Numbered from the stretch's first letter, positions 37,169 to 46,690 are shown. The stretch is 61,436 nucleotides of DNA from Rhizobium sp. J15 (GCF_002531825.1 NZ_NWSX01000034.1:1-61436), one strand, 5' to 3'. A program made the numbers and translations. The notes: a model not told the origin generated them from the sequence alone.

Positions 37169-38044
37169 ATGACGCCTGAAGATCGGATTCATGCGCTTGG
37201 CATCTGGCAGGGTCCGATCGAAATCTCGCCGATCTCAGGCGGCATCACCAACAGGAATTATCTGGTCAGCGATGCCGTCGCGCGTTGCGTGGTGAGGCTC
37301 GGCACCGATATCCCGATCCATCACATCATCAGGCAGAACGAGCTTGCCGCAAGCCGTGCGGCTCATGCCGCCGGCATATCGCCTGCCGTGATCCATCATT
37401 CGCCGGGCGTGCTGGTTCTCGACTATATCGAAGCGCGGGCGCTTTCGCCGGAGGATGTCAGGGCGCCTGACATGCTGGCGCGGATCGTGCCGCTGGTGCG
37501 GGCCTGCCATCGCGACATTGCCCGGCATTTCCGCGGCCCGGCGATGATATTCTGGGTCTTCCATGTCATCCGCGATTATGCCGCCAGCCTGAAGGAGTCC
37601 GGAAGTGCCCATCTTCCGCTGCTGCCGAAGCTGCTCGCTAGCGCCGAGACCCTGGAACAAGCGGCGGGGCCTTTCGAAATCGCCTTCGGCCATAACGACC
37701 TGCTGGCCGCGAATTTTCTCGACGACGGCCAGCGGCTCTGGCTCATCGACTGGGACTATGCCGGCTTCAACACGCCGCTGTTCGATCTCGGAGGGCTGGC
37801 CTCCAACAACGAGTTCTCACAGGCGGCCGAGCAAACGATGCTGGAGAGCTATTTCGACCGGCCGCTCACCGACGAGCTCAGCCGCCGCTACGGCGCGATG
37901 AAATGCGCCTCGCTGCTGCGCGAGACGCTCTGGAGCATGATTTCGGAAATCCATTCCACCATCGATTTCGACTACGCCGCCTATACGGCGGAAAATCTCG
38001 CGCGCTTCGAGCGCGCCTATCAAGCCTTTGAACAGGATCGATAA
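37169..38044 (+). CDS. Choline/ethanolamine kinase-like phosphotransferase
   Basis: A 291-aa protein of the APH/choline-kinase fold. The phosphotransfer (Brenner) motif is FGHNDLLAANF near residue 170. The metal-binding motif IDWDYAGFNTPLFDLG follows. SGGITNRNYLV near residue 20 acts as nucleotide loop. The start at 37169 (MTPEDR) has GAGGGGG six bases upstream; an ATG two codons earlier lies too close. Family members phosphorylate choline, ethanolamine or similar small alcohols. Its stop is immediately followed by the ATG of an FAD/GcvT protein, so the pair is one unit, perhaps for catabolism of a methylated amine or amino alcohol. Confidence 0.82.
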   Translation: MTPEDRIHALGIWQGPIEISPISGGITNRNYLVSDAVARCVVRLGTDIPIHHIIRQNELAASRAAHAAGISPAVIHHSPGVLVLDYIEARALSPEDVRAPDMLARIVPLVRACHRDIARHFRGPAMIFWVFHVIRDYAASLKESGSAHLPLLPKLLASAETLEQAAGPFEIAFGHNDLLAANFLDDGQRLWLIDWDYAGFNTPLFDLGGLASNNEFSQAAEQTMLESYFDRPLTDELSRRYGAMKCASLLRETLWSMISEIHSTIDFDYAAYTAENLARFERAYQAFEQDR

Positions 38045-40495
38045 ATGACGAGACAATTACCGAAGACGGCAAAGGCCGTGGTCATCGGCGGCGGCATCAT
38101 CGGCTGCTCGACGGCCTATCATCTCGGCAAGCTTGGCTGGACCGATACGGTGCTGCTTGAGCGCAAGAAACTGACCTCGGGCACCACCTTTCATGCCGCC
38201 GGCCTCGTCGGCCAGCTGCGCACCAGCGCCAATATCACCCAGCTGCTCGGCTATTCCGTCGATCTCTACAAGCGTCTGGAAGAAGAAACCGGCCTCGGCA
38301 CCGGCTGGAAGATGAATGGCGGCCTGCGTCTTGCCTGCAACGAAGAGCGCTGGACCGAAGTCAGACGCCAGGCGACCACCGCCCAATCCTTCGGCCTCGA
38401 AATGCAACTGCTGACGCCGCAGGAGGCCTTCGACCTCTGGCCGCTGATGACAACAGACGATCTCGTCGGCGCCGCCTTTCTTCCGACCGACGGCCAGGCC
38501 AATCCCTCCGACATCACCCAGGCGCTGGCGAAAGGCGCCCGCATGTCGGGCGTCTCGATTTTCGAGGATACCGAGGTTCTCGATCTGGAAATCGACAAGG
38601 GTAAGATCCATGCCGTCGTCACGGCTGAGGGCCGTATCGAATGCGAGCGCGTCGTCGTCTGCGCCGGCCAATGGACGCGGGCCTTTGCCGCCCGCTTCGG
38701 CGTCAACGTGCCGCTGGTCTCCGTCGAGCACCAATACATCATCACCGAATCTTTCGGTGTGCCCTCCAACCTGCCGACGTTGCGTGATCCGGATCGGCTG
38801 ACCTACTACAAGGAGGAGGTCGGCGGCATCGTCATGGGCGGCTATGAACCGAACCCCATTGCCTGGGCGGAGAAAGGCATACCCGAAGGTTTCCACTACA
38901 CGCTGCTGGACAGCAATTTCGACCATTTCGAACAGATCATGGAACAGGCGCTCGGCCGCGTTCCGGCGCTTGAGAATGTCGGCGTCAAGCAGCTCTTGAA
39001 CGGCCCGGAAAGCTTCACGCCGGACGGCAATTTCATTCTGGGCGAGGCGCCGGAGCTCAAAAATTTCTTCGTCGGCGCCGGTTTCAACGCCTTCGGCATC
39101 GCCTCGGCCGGCGGCGCCGGCATGGCGCTCGCCGAATGGGTGACGAAGGGCGAGCCGCCCTACGATCTCTGGCCGGTCGACATCCGCCGTTTCGGCCGTC
39201 CGCATTTCGATACCGACTGGGTGCGCACCCGCACGCTCGAAGCCTATGGCAAGCACTACACCATGGCCTGGCCCTTCGAGGAGCATTCGAGCGGGCGCCC
39301 CTGCCGCAAGTCGCCGCTCTACGACCGGCTGAAGGCGCAAGGCGCCTGTTTCGGCGAAAAGCTCGGCTGGGAGCGGCCGAACTGGTTCGCCGATCTCTTC
39401 GCCAACGAGGAGCCGAAGGATATCTACAGCTACGGCAGGCAGAACTGGTTCGACGCTGTCGGCCGCGAGCACAAGGCAGTGCGCGAGGCGGCCGTCATCT
39501 TCGACCAGACCTCCTTCGCCAAATTCGTGCTGAAGGGCAGGGATGCTGAGCATGCCCTCTCCTGGATTGCCGCCAACGACGTCGCGAGGCCCGTGGGATC
39601 GCTCATCTACACGCAAATGCTGAACGACAAGGGCGGCATCGAATGCGACCTGACGGTCGCCCGCATCGCCGAGGACGAATATTACATCGTCACCGGCACC
39701 GGTTTCGCCACCCACGACTTCAACTGGATCGCCCGCAATATTCCGGCCGACATGCATGCCGAGCTGGTCGACGTCACCTCGGCCTATTCCGTGCTGTCGC
39801 TGATGGGACCGAATGCACGCGCGGTGCTGGAAAAGGTGACCGGCAGCGACGTCTCGAACGCGGCCTTCCCCTTCGGCCAGGTCAGGACCATCGGCATATC
39901 GGGCTACCCGGTGCGGGCGTTGCGCATCACCTATGTCGGGGAGCTCGGCTATGAACTGCATGTCCCAGTCGAATATGCGACGACGGTCTATGACGCGCTG
40001 ATGGCATCAGGCGGCGAGTTCGGTCTCGTCAATGCCGGCTACCGCGCCATCGAGAGCTGCCGTCTGGAAAAGGGCTATCGCGCCTGGGGCTCCGATATCG
40101 GCCCCGACCATACGCCCATCGAGGCCGGCCTCGGCTGGGCGGTGAAGATCAGGAAGAACATTCCCTTCCGCGGCCGCGAGGCGATCGAGCGCCAGCTTAA
40201 GGAGGGGGTGAAGAAACGCCTCGCCTGCTTCGTTCCCGAGGATCCCGATACCGTGCTGCTCGGCCGCGAAACGATCTATCGCGACGGCAAGCGCGTCGGC
40301 TGGCTGTCGAGCGGCGGCTTCGGCTACACGTTGGGCAAGCCGATCGGCTACGGCTATATCCGCAATGCCGATGGCGTCACCGAGGATTTCGTCCTCTCCG
40401 GCAGTTACGAACTCGATATCGCCAGGGAACGCATCCCCTGCAAGGTGTCGCTGGCGCCGCTCTACGATCCGGATATGGTGCGGGTGAAGGCTTGA
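38045..40495 (+). CDS. FAD-dependent oxidoreductase with GcvT domain (dimethylglycine/sarcosine dehydrogenase-like)
   Basis: An 816-aa two-part enzyme. Residues 1-380 form a DAO-type FAD oxidoreductase (VVIGGGIIGCSTAYHL). TSGTTFHAAGLVG carries the His that binds FAD covalently in dimethylglycine dehydrogenase. An FAO_M linker follows, and residues about 430-800 form a GcvT/aminomethyltransferase tetrahydrofolate domain (SVLSLMGPNARAVLEKVTG, GYRAIESCRLEKGYRAW, and the C-terminal GRETIYRDGKRVGWLSSGG). It should N-demethylate a secondary or tertiary amine and pass the one-carbon unit to folate. The ATG begins at the base after the kinase stop codon. Confidence 0.88.
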   Translation: MTRQLPKTAKAVVIGGGIIGCSTAYHLGKLGWTDTVLLERKKLTSGTTFHAAGLVGQLRTSANITQLLGYSVDLYKRLEEETGLGTGWKMNGGLRLACNEERWTEVRRQATTAQSFGLEMQLLTPQEAFDLWPLMTTDDLVGAAFLPTDGQANPSDITQALAKGARMSGVSIFEDTEVLDLEIDKGKIHAVVTAEGRIECERVVVCAGQWTRAFAARFGVNVPLVSVEHQYIITESFGVPSNLPTLRDPDRLTYYKEEVGGIVMGGYEPNPIAWAEKGIPEGFHYTLLDSNFDHFEQIMEQALGRVPALENVGVKQLLNGPESFTPDGNFILGEAPELKNFFVGAGFNAFGIASAGGAGMALAEWVTKGEPPYDLWPVDIRRFGRPHFDTDWVRTRTLEAYGKHYTMAWPFEEHSSGRPCRKSPLYDRLKAQGACFGEKLGWERPNWFADLFANEEPKDIYSYGRQNWFDAVGREHKAVREAAVIFDQTSFAKFVLKGRDAEHALSWIAANDVARPVGSLIYTQMLNDKGGIECDLTVARIAEDEYYIVTGTGFATHDFNWIARNIPADMHAELVDVTSAYSVLSLMGPNARAVLEKVTGSDVSNAAFPFGQVRTIGISGYPVRALRITYVGELGYELHVPVEYATTVYDALMASGGEFGLVNAGYRAIESCRLEKGYRAWGSDIGPDHTPIEAGLGWAVKIRKNIPFRGREAIERQLKEGVKKRLACFVPEDPDTVLLGRETIYRDGKRVGWLSSGGFGYTLGKPIGYGYIRNADGVTEDFVLSGSYELDIARERIPCKVSLAPLYDPDMVRVKA

Positions 40496-40552
40496 CCATG
40501 TGGTGCGGAATTGCGCCTCTGCGTCGAAGCGGGACAGCCGCCGCTTGGCTCC

Positions 40553-40712
40553 CTCTTCTCCCCAGCGGGGAGAAGGTGGCCCGAAGGGTCGGATGAGGGG
40601 GCCACACGGCACACGGTTCATTGCCCTTCTTTTGCGCTCAGCGCATTCGCGGCTTCGCTGCTCACCCCCTCATCCGCCTGCCGGCACCTTCTCCCCGCTG
40701 GGGAGAAGAGAC
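40553..40712. repeat. RIME-like intergenic palindromic element
   Basis: Two inverted arms of about 48 bases face each other across a 55-base centre (left 40553-40607, right 40663-40712). Each contains its own hairpin CTTCTCCCC-agc-GGGGAGAAG and the word GGATGAGGGGG. This is the structure of the Rhizobium-specific intergenic mosaic element (RIME). It fills the gap between the convergent GcvT and uxuB genes and may help end both transcripts. Confidence 0.85.
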
Positions 40713-40780
40713 GTCTAGCACGCGCCTTGCTATCCCTCCCTCAGTCAGAGCAAGGAGAGTCGGAGGAAAGAGAAAAAACA

Positions 40781-42238
40781 TCAAAACAGCGGCAGCCTGT
40801 CGTCCTGGATCAGGATCTCCAGCTTGTCCGACACATCCTGCGTCCACGCCCTATGTTCCGTCAAAGCCTTCGGGAAAAGTCCGGGGAGGGTGAAAAGCGC
40901 CGCCGAAATCGCCAGGCCCGTGCGGGGAACATCGGCGATCAGCGCGGCGATTTCTGCCGCTCTGGGATCGCGCAGCTCGTAGCGTTCGCCGTTGCCATGC
41001 TCGCCGATCGCATAACGCATCCAGGCCGCGACGGCGATTGCATAGGTCTCCGCCCGGTCGCCATGCGCCAGCGCTTCGCATGCCGGTTCCAGCAGCCGCT
41101 GCGGCAGTTTCTGCGTGCCGTCCATGGCGATCTGATAGGTGCGGTGGGCGATCGCCTTGTTTGCAAAGCGTGCTATCAATTCGTTGGCATATTCATCGAG
41201 ATCAATTCCCGGCACCGCATCGAGCGTTCGCGCCGCCGCATGCATGTGGCGGTAGGCAAGTGCCGCCAGGCCGGCATCGTCCATGACGTCGCGAATGAAT
41301 TCATAGCCGCCGATATAACCGAGATAGGCGAGCAGCGAATGGGCTCCGTTGAGCATCCGGAGCTTCATCTTTTCGTAGGCAGAGACCTCCTCGACCATCA
41401 GCGCGCCGTGCACCTTTTCCCAGGCCGGCCGGCCATTGGCGAAATGGTCTTCGATGACCCATTGCGTAAAGGGCTCGGTCTCGATCGCCGCCATATCGCT
41501 GCGGCCGGTCAGCCGCTCGGCATCGGCATAGGTCGCCTCGGTGCTTGCGGGCGTGATCCGGTCGACCATCGTCGAGGGGAAGGGCACATTCGTCTCGATC
41601 CAGCGATGCAGATCGGCGTCGATGCGGGAGGTGAATTCCAGCACGAGGCGCTTCAGCACCGCGCCGTTGCTCGGCAGGTTGTCGCAGCTGAGCGGCGTAA
41701 ACGGGGTGATGCCCTTCTGCCGGCGGCGCGCAAGACCTTCAACGAGATAGCCGATGACGCCGCGTGGCGCATGCCGGTTGGCAAGATCGGCGACGATATC
41801 CGGATGTTTGAGATCGAGGCCGCCCGTGGCCGGATCGAAGCCATAAGCCTTTTCCGTCACCGTCATGCTGACGATGCGGATATCGGGGTCTTCGAGCCGC
41901 GCCAGCAGGCCGGCGGGATCGCGCGGCGCCACATGCGCCTTCAGGATCGAGCCGATCACATGCGCCGTCGTGCCTGACGTATCGCGGATCAGGACCGTAT
42001 AGAGCCCGTTCTGGGCGGTGAGATTGTCCGCGACATCAGGCGTGCGCAGGCTCGCCACTTCGATGCCCCAGTCGCCGCCCGCGGCTGCGAGCGCGCCATC
42101 CGTGAAGGGCGCGAAATGGGCGCGGAAGAAGGCGCCCGGGCCGAGATGCAGGATACCGGCCTTCAGGGCATTCCTGTCATAGGCAGGAAGCTTCGCCGTC
42201 GGCGCAAGGCCGGTCACGTTCTGCAGTCTATCGCTCAC
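40781..42238 (-). CDS. uxuB: Mannitol dehydrogenase family protein, probable fructuronate reductase
   Basis: A 485-aa polyol dehydrogenase of the long-chain mannitol/mannonate family. The N-terminal dinucleotide-binding region is GILHLGPGAFFRAHFA, SMTVTEKAYGF near residue 125 is typical, and the catalytic Lys is in EKMKLRMLNGAHSLLAYLG near residue 290. Its start overlaps the stop of the glucuronate isomerase gene by 4 bases. This makes D-fructuronate to D-mannonate (UxuB) the best assignment; mannitol 2-dehydrogenase is the alternative. No mannonate dehydratase gene is in the window. It is last of the two-gene operon. Confidence 0.82.
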   Translation of the reverse strand: MSDRLQNVTGLAPTAKLPAYDRNALKAGILHLGPGAFFRAHFAPFTDGALAAAGGDWGIEVASLRTPDVADNLTAQNGLYTVLIRDTSGTTAHVIGSILKAHVAPRDPAGLLARLEDPDIRIVSMTVTEKAYGFDPATGGLDLKHPDIVADLANRHAPRGVIGYLVEGLARRRQKGITPFTPLSCDNLPSNGAVLKRLVLEFTSRIDADLHRWIETNVPFPSTMVDRITPASTEATYADAERLTGRSDMAAIETEPFTQWVIEDHFANGRPAWEKVHGALMVEEVSAYEKMKLRMLNGAHSLLAYLGYIGGYEFIRDVMDDAGLAALAYRHMHAAARTLDAVPGIDLDEYANELIARFANKAIAHRTYQIAMDGTQKLPQRLLEPACEALAHGDRAETYAIAVAAWMRYAIGEHGNGERYELRDPRAAEIAALIADVPRTGLAISAALFTLPGLFPKALTEHRAWTQDVSDKLEILIQDDRLPLF

Positions 42239-43650
42239 AGCTTATAGGCCTTCTTCGCGTTGTCATAGGAGAGCTCGCGTGCGACGATCTCGGCTTCCTT
42301 CCTCGAAAGCCGGTGCTCTGCGGCGAGCCCGGCGAGGAAGCGGCAGACTTCGCGGCGCCAGACGTCGTGCCGCGCCGGGATCGACAGCAGCGCGCGCGTA
42401 TCGTCGTTGAAACCCGCCATATTGGCGAAGCCGGCCGTCTCCACCACCTGGTCGAGATAGCGGCGGATGCCGAGCGGGCTGTCATGGAACCACCATGGCG
42501 GGCCGATCATCAGGCAGGGCCAATGGCCTGCCATCGGGGCGAGTTCCCGGGCATAGGTCGTCTCGTCGAGCGTGAAGAGCAGCACGCGCAGGCCGGGCGC
42601 GTGGCCGTATTTCGAAAGCAGCGCATTCAGGCCGCCGACCCAGTCGGTGCGCGTCGGAATATCGGCGCCCATATTGGGGCCGCGGGTCGCAAAGAGCCCG
42701 CTGTCGGTATTGCGCCGCGAGCCGGCATGGATCTGCATCACCATGCCGTCTTCCGCCGAAAGCCCGGCCATCTCGGTCATCATCTGGCCGCGGAAAAGCT
42801 CCGCGTCGGCAGGCGAGAGCGGTCCCTTCAGCGCCTTGTCGAGCAGCGCCTGTTTTCCCGCAAGCGGAAGGTCGGCGGTGAAGGCGCTCGGCACGCCGTG
42901 ATCGGTGGCGGTGGCGCCGAACTGGCGGAAATAGGCGCGCCGGCGCCGATGCGCCTCGATCAGCCCGTCCCAGCGCGTCACGTCGGCGCCGGTGATCTCT
43001 CCGAATTTTATGAGGTTGTCGCGGAAGCCGACGGCATCGGGATCGGTAACGCTGTCCGGCCGGTAGGTGGTGCGGACCTTGCCGATCCAGCCGTCCGCCG
43101 CCATTTTCTGATGGTGCGCGAGCGGGTCGAGCGCGCCTTCCGTCGTCGCAATCGTTTCGATCCCGAATCGCTGGTGCAGCGCCCGCGGGCGGAATTCCGG
43201 ACGGGCGAGCTGCGCGTTGATGTGATCGTAGAGCGCATCGGCATTATCAGCCGTCAGCGGCTCAGTGCAGCCGAGCACGGCCGACATCGCGTGATCGACC
43301 CAGAGGCTCGACGGCGTTCCGCGGAAGAGATGGTAGTGCTTGGCAAAGGTCCGCCAGATCGCGCGGCCCTCGGCCACCGGCTTGCCGTCGAGGCGCGGCA
43401 CGCCGAGTTCGTCCAATGCGACGCCGACGCTATGCAGCATGCGGAAGAGATAGTGATCGGGAATGACCAGCAGTGAAGCCGCATCTTCGAACGGCTTGTC
43501 GTCGGCAAACCAGGACGGTTCGGTGTGCCCGTGCGGGCTGACGATCGGAAGACCGCGCACCGTCTCATAGAGGTCGCGCGCAATGGTCCGTGTTGCCGGG
43601 TCGGCCGGAAAGAGCCGGTCCGGATGAAGAAAGCCGTTTCCTGCATCCAT
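42235..43650 (-). CDS. uxaC: Glucuronate isomerase (uronate isomerase)
   Basis: A 471-aa enzyme of the usual family length (E. coli 470). It interconverts D-glucuronate with D-fructuronate and D-galacturonate with D-tagaturonate. The amidohydrolase-like metal motif SPHGHTEPSWF is near residue 37. DHYLFRMLHSVGV, MQIHAGSRRNTDSG and WWFHDSPLGIRRYLDQV are strongly conserved UxaC stretches. The start at 43650 (MDAGNG) is set by GGGAGGAAT; the ORF is open 18 codons upstream without a ribosome site. It is coupled to uxuB, and its promoter carries the third copy of the shared operator. Confidence 0.94.
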   Translation of the reverse strand: MDAGNGFLHPDRLFPADPATRTIARDLYETVRGLPIVSPHGHTEPSWFADDKPFEDAASLLVIPDHYLFRMLHSVGVALDELGVPRLDGKPVAEGRAIWRTFAKHYHLFRGTPSSLWVDHAMSAVLGCTEPLTADNADALYDHINAQLARPEFRPRALHQRFGIETIATTEGALDPLAHHQKMAADGWIGKVRTTYRPDSVTDPDAVGFRDNLIKFGEITGADVTRWDGLIEAHRRRRAYFRQFGATATDHGVPSAFTADLPLAGKQALLDKALKGPLSPADAELFRGQMMTEMAGLSAEDGMVMQIHAGSRRNTDSGLFATRGPNMGADIPTRTDWVGGLNALLSKYGHAPGLRVLLFTLDETTYARELAPMAGHWPCLMIGPPWWFHDSPLGIRRYLDQVVETAGFANMAGFNDDTRALLSIPARHDVWRREVCRFLAGLAAEHRLSRKEAEIVARELSYDNAKKAYKL

Positions 43651-43714
43651 CAGTATTCCTCCCTGATGGATAAAGGGCCTACCCCACAACATCAGACACG
43701 GCAAGGTCTTTTAG

Positions 43715-43759
43715 TAACCAAACGGTTCCGTTTTGCGCGCGGCTGTATTGGCCGTCGAA
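43715..43759 (-). promoter_or_regulatory. Promoter and operator of uxaC-uxuB
   Basis: TAACCAAACGGTTC (43715-43728) matches the 30.7-kb operator at 12 of 14 positions. On the minus strand a -35-like TTCGAC lies at 43759-43754, 26 bases before the dyad, as at the other two sites. The site is 65 bases from the uxaC start. The hexamer is a weak match, so the promoter part is less certain than the operator. Confidence 0.55.
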
Positions 43760-43832
43760 AACATTGACGAAGCGACCTATTTCCGCTTTGGGGAGAACCA
43801 TCTGTTCTGCCGGTTTCGGCAAAGGAGGATCG

Positions 43833-44042
43833 ATGTCCGACGAGACGAACCGCATCACCCGGCTGGAAGAAATGCTGGCCCACCAGGCAAAGACAATCGA
43901 GGAACTGTCCGATCAGCTCGCCGAGCAGTGGAAGATCGTGGAGCAGATGCGCACCAAGCTCGACCGGCTGACCGAACGCTTCCTGTCGCTCGAGGAACAG
44001 TCGCTGGAAGCGCCCGCGATTACCCGCCCGCCGCATTATTGA
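43833..44042 (+). CDS. slyX: SlyX family protein
   Basis: A 69-aa coiled-coil protein (ITRLEEMLAHQAKTIEELSD) ending in RPPHY, the signature end of the SlyX family. AAAGGAGG seven bases upstream fixes the ATG at 43833. The function of SlyX is not known. It is expressed away from uxaC and is not clearly linked to the RNase D gene 206 bases downstream. Confidence 0.9.
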   Translation: MSDETNRITRLEEMLAHQAKTIEELSDQLAEQWKIVEQMRTKLDRLTERFLSLEEQSLEAPAITRPPHY

Positions 44043-44248
44043 CGGCACGCGGCCAAAGCCGTGGCTCACCGCAGGGAAAGCGGTTTCGCAATGAGCGCCT
44101 TTGCGCTATAGCGCTACCGCATAATTATCTCTGATCGGACGCGGTTTAGGGATTGAATTATGCAGCGATTCAAAGTGCTACAGCGTCCTTCACGCGTCTG
44201 AAAAGACACCGGCGCCGTAGGGGAAGCATTCGAACGAAAGACAGTCCC

Positions 44249-44875
44249 ATGGTGGCCACCATACGTTATCACGAAGGCGATATTTCCGCGGCCGATGCCG
44301 CCCGCTATACCGGCGCGGTCGCGATCGATACCGAAACGCTTGGTCTGGTGCCGCGGCGCGACCGGCTTTGCGTCGTTCAGCTGTCACCGGGTGACGGTAC
44401 TGCCGACGTCATCCGCATCGCCGCCGGCCAGAAAGAGGCCCCCAATCTCGTCGCCTTGCTCGAAGATCCCACCCACCAGAAGATCTTCCATTACGGCCGC
44501 TTCGATATTGCCGTGCTCTTCCATACCTTCGGCGTCACCACCGCACCTGTTTTCTGCACCAAGATCGCTTCGCGGCTCTGCCGGACCTATACCGATCGCC
44601 ACGGGCTGAAGGACAATCTCAAGGAGATGCTCGAGGTCGATATTTCCAAGGCGCAGCAATCCTCCGATTGGGCGGCCGAGACGCTGTCGCCGGCGCAGCT
44701 CGAATATGCCGCCTCCGACGTGCTTTATCTGCATGCCCTGCGCGACAAGCTGACCGAACGGTTGATCCGCGACGGCCGTTTCGACCATGCCACGGCCTGC
44801 TTCGCATTCCTGCCGACCCGCGCCAAGCTCGATCTGCTCGGCTGGGAAGAGGCCGATATCTTCGCTCACAGCTGA
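44249..44875 (+). CDS. Short ribonuclease D-like 3'-5' exonuclease
   Basis: A 208-aa DEDDy exonuclease. Exo I is AIDTETLGLV near residue 26, Exo II HYGRFDIAVL near 81 and Exo III YAASDVLYL near 155. It lacks the HRDC domains of full-length RNase D (about 380 aa), as is usual for the short alphaproteobacterial form. It should trim the 3' ends of small RNAs or tRNA. The start at 44249 (MVATIRY) is chosen by similarity; the ribosome site is weak and the ORF is open 32 codons upstream. Confidence 0.88.
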   Translation: MVATIRYHEGDISAADAARYTGAVAIDTETLGLVPRRDRLCVVQLSPGDGTADVIRIAAGQKEAPNLVALLEDPTHQKIFHYGRFDIAVLFHTFGVTTAPVFCTKIASRLCRTYTDRHGLKDNLKEMLEVDISKAQQSSDWAAETLSPAQLEYAASDVLYLHALRDKLTERLIRDGRFDHATACFAFLPTRAKLDLLGWEEADIFAHS

Positions 44876-45066
44876 ACGAATGGCTATCCGCGGCCGTTAG
44901 GGTTTCATTAAGGTCTCTTTATTAAAATTCACCTTAATTTTTATGCATTCGATGACGCCGGAATTGCGTCATGCGGACGGGAGGATCTGCTGGAATGCAA
45001 GGGGCCGGATGAGCGCGGTCCTTTTATAGAGCCTGCTTTCATCGTCACTTTACGAAAGGGCATTCC

Positions 45067-46614
45067 ATGTTGTCTCCCGTTCGTGCAGCGTCCAATGCAA
45101 GCTTTTCGTCCCAAAGTCAGACTGCGGCGATCGTCGCGGGCGGTCTCGGCCGGTCGGTGATCGCGCCTGCGCCCGTCAACGCCGTTGAAGCCACGGACCT
45201 CAATTCCGCCATCGCCGGCAAGCTCAATATCCTGCTTCTCGCCGCGCGCGAGCGCATGGTCGAAGCCCTGTTCGATGTCATCGATGCGGCAGGCCGCTCG
45301 ATTTCGCTGGATCGCAGCGAGGATGAGACCAATCTTGCCTTTGCTTCCCGGCTTGCCGATGCCATACGGCGGCTGCCGGCGGCCAGGATCGAGGAGGTCG
45401 AGCGCCAGCTGAGCGCGCAGGGCCACAGCCTGCCGCTCCGATTGATCGCCGAAGCGCTGAAGAACCCGACAGGGCCGGAAGCTGCCCGGATCATCGCCTA
45501 TCTCGAAATCGTCCGCTACAAGGATCGCGATCTCGCCGCCCGCGCTGTTCTGCGCTCCTACGGTCAGAACGACGCTTCGCCGATGCGCGCCGAAGCGCGT
45601 CCCGAAATACAACTGCATGAGAATAGTTTGCCGGCCGCCATGCGCCAGCCGGCAGAGAAGGCGCCGGTGCCGGCCGATCGGCCGACCGAGACCGAACCAC
45701 GCGCGACTGCCGAAGAAGCGGTCATCGCCGAAACCGTGGAAGCTGCCGATCCGGAAACGCCGCAGCTGGAAAGCCGGGCTCAGCCCGCTCCGGCGGCGGT
45801 AAGGGAGGCTGCTCCGGAAAGATCCAAAGCGCGGGAGATCGAAGCAAGCCAACCCTTGCCAGCAGAGACTGCTGCGGCCGATGACACGCCGGAAACGGCG
45901 GAAGCGCTTCCCGCCCAACCGCGCGCGGCGTCGGAAAAGCTCGATCCGGTTATTCCCAGGAACTGGGCGGGTATCGTCGCTTCTATGACCGAAGAGGTCG
46001 CCGAGATGATCGCCACCATCATCCGCGAGCAGGATATCGACGCGGTGCTGGAGGATGGCCCGGTCGAGGCGGCGGTGGAGATCGACGCGATTCTCGATGA
46101 AGCGGTCATCAGCGACGCCACCGAGACCTTGACGAGGCAGCCGGCCGAATTCACCGCGCCCGATGCCCGTCAGTCCGCGGTACTGCGCCCACCACAGATG
46201 GATATGGAGATAGCGGCCGCGGCCGCCCGCCAGCCGAAAGACATCGCCGCGCAGCCGGAACTGCTGCCGATGCCCGCGCCGCCCGAAGCTTCCTATCTGC
46301 CGCTGCAGGCCAGAATGCCGGATGGCCTTCCCTATGCCCAGCTGCCCTATCAATTCGCCAAGGATACGCCGGAAAACGAGACGGCGGGCGAAACGCACCA
46401 CCAGCATCAGCACCACGGCGGCGATGCTCCCGAGGATGAGCAGCAGGCGCAGGCGGGCGGCGCGGATGCCGAGTCCGATGCCGACGAAGAGGTCGAGGCT
46501 CAGCCGGCGCGTAGAACGCCGAGGATGATCGATTCCGATCCGACGCCGCATTCCGCCGGCGCGGCCGCCGATCCCGTCTACGCGCTCTATCAGCGCATGG
46601 TCGGTTGGGAATAG
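45067..46614 (+). CDS. Disordered hypothetical protein
   Basis: A 515-aa protein with no signal peptide and no family that I recognise. Residues about 45-170 look folded and helical (LNSAIAGKLNILLLAARERM, AFASRLADAIRRLPAARIEE). Residues about 185-300 are Glu/Ala/Pro-rich and disordered. A second helical patch (NWAGIVASMTEEVAEMIATI, about 300-360) precedes a further acidic tail with a His/Gln run (THHQHQHHGG). The C-terminus ends in VYALYQRMVGWE. The layout suggests a scaffolding or regulatory protein, but nothing in the context decides this. A terminator follows. Confidence 0.6.
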   Translation: MLSPVRAASNASFSSQSQTAAIVAGGLGRSVIAPAPVNAVEATDLNSAIAGKLNILLLAARERMVEALFDVIDAAGRSISLDRSEDETNLAFASRLADAIRRLPAARIEEVERQLSAQGHSLPLRLIAEALKNPTGPEAARIIAYLEIVRYKDRDLAARAVLRSYGQNDASPMRAEARPEIQLHENSLPAAMRQPAEKAPVPADRPTETEPRATAEEAVIAETVEAADPETPQLESRAQPAPAAVREAAPERSKAREIEASQPLPAETAAADDTPETAEALPAQPRAASEKLDPVIPRNWAGIVASMTEEVAEMIATIIREQDIDAVLEDGPVEAAVEIDAILDEAVISDATETLTRQPAEFTAPDARQSAVLRPPQMDMEIAAAAARQPKDIAAQPELLPMPAPPEASYLPLQARMPDGLPYAQLPYQFAKDTPENETAGETHHQHQHHGGDAPEDEQQAQAGGADAESDADEEVEAQPARRTPRMIDSDPTPHSAGAAADPVYALYQRMVGWE

Positions 46615-46638
46615 CAGGTTTCATCGCCCGAAAACAAA

Positions 46639-46664
46639 AACCCGCCGGATCGCTCCGGCGGGTT
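46639..46664. terminator. Terminator between convergent disordered-protein gene and rpsA
   Basis: A perfect 11-bp stem AACCCGCCGGA / TCCGGCGGGTT with a TCGC tetraloop is flanked by A-rich sequence on the left and TTCTTC on the right. It lies 25 bases after one gene and 27 after the end of rpsA, so it is probably bidirectional. Confidence 0.85.
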
Positions 46665-46690
46665 CTTCAATTCAAAGGCAGATGCGAGGC

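Noticed and set aside
38057..39961. A 634-codon minus-strand frame
   Set aside because: Antisense to the FAD/GcvT gene, whose FAD and folate motifs are unambiguous.
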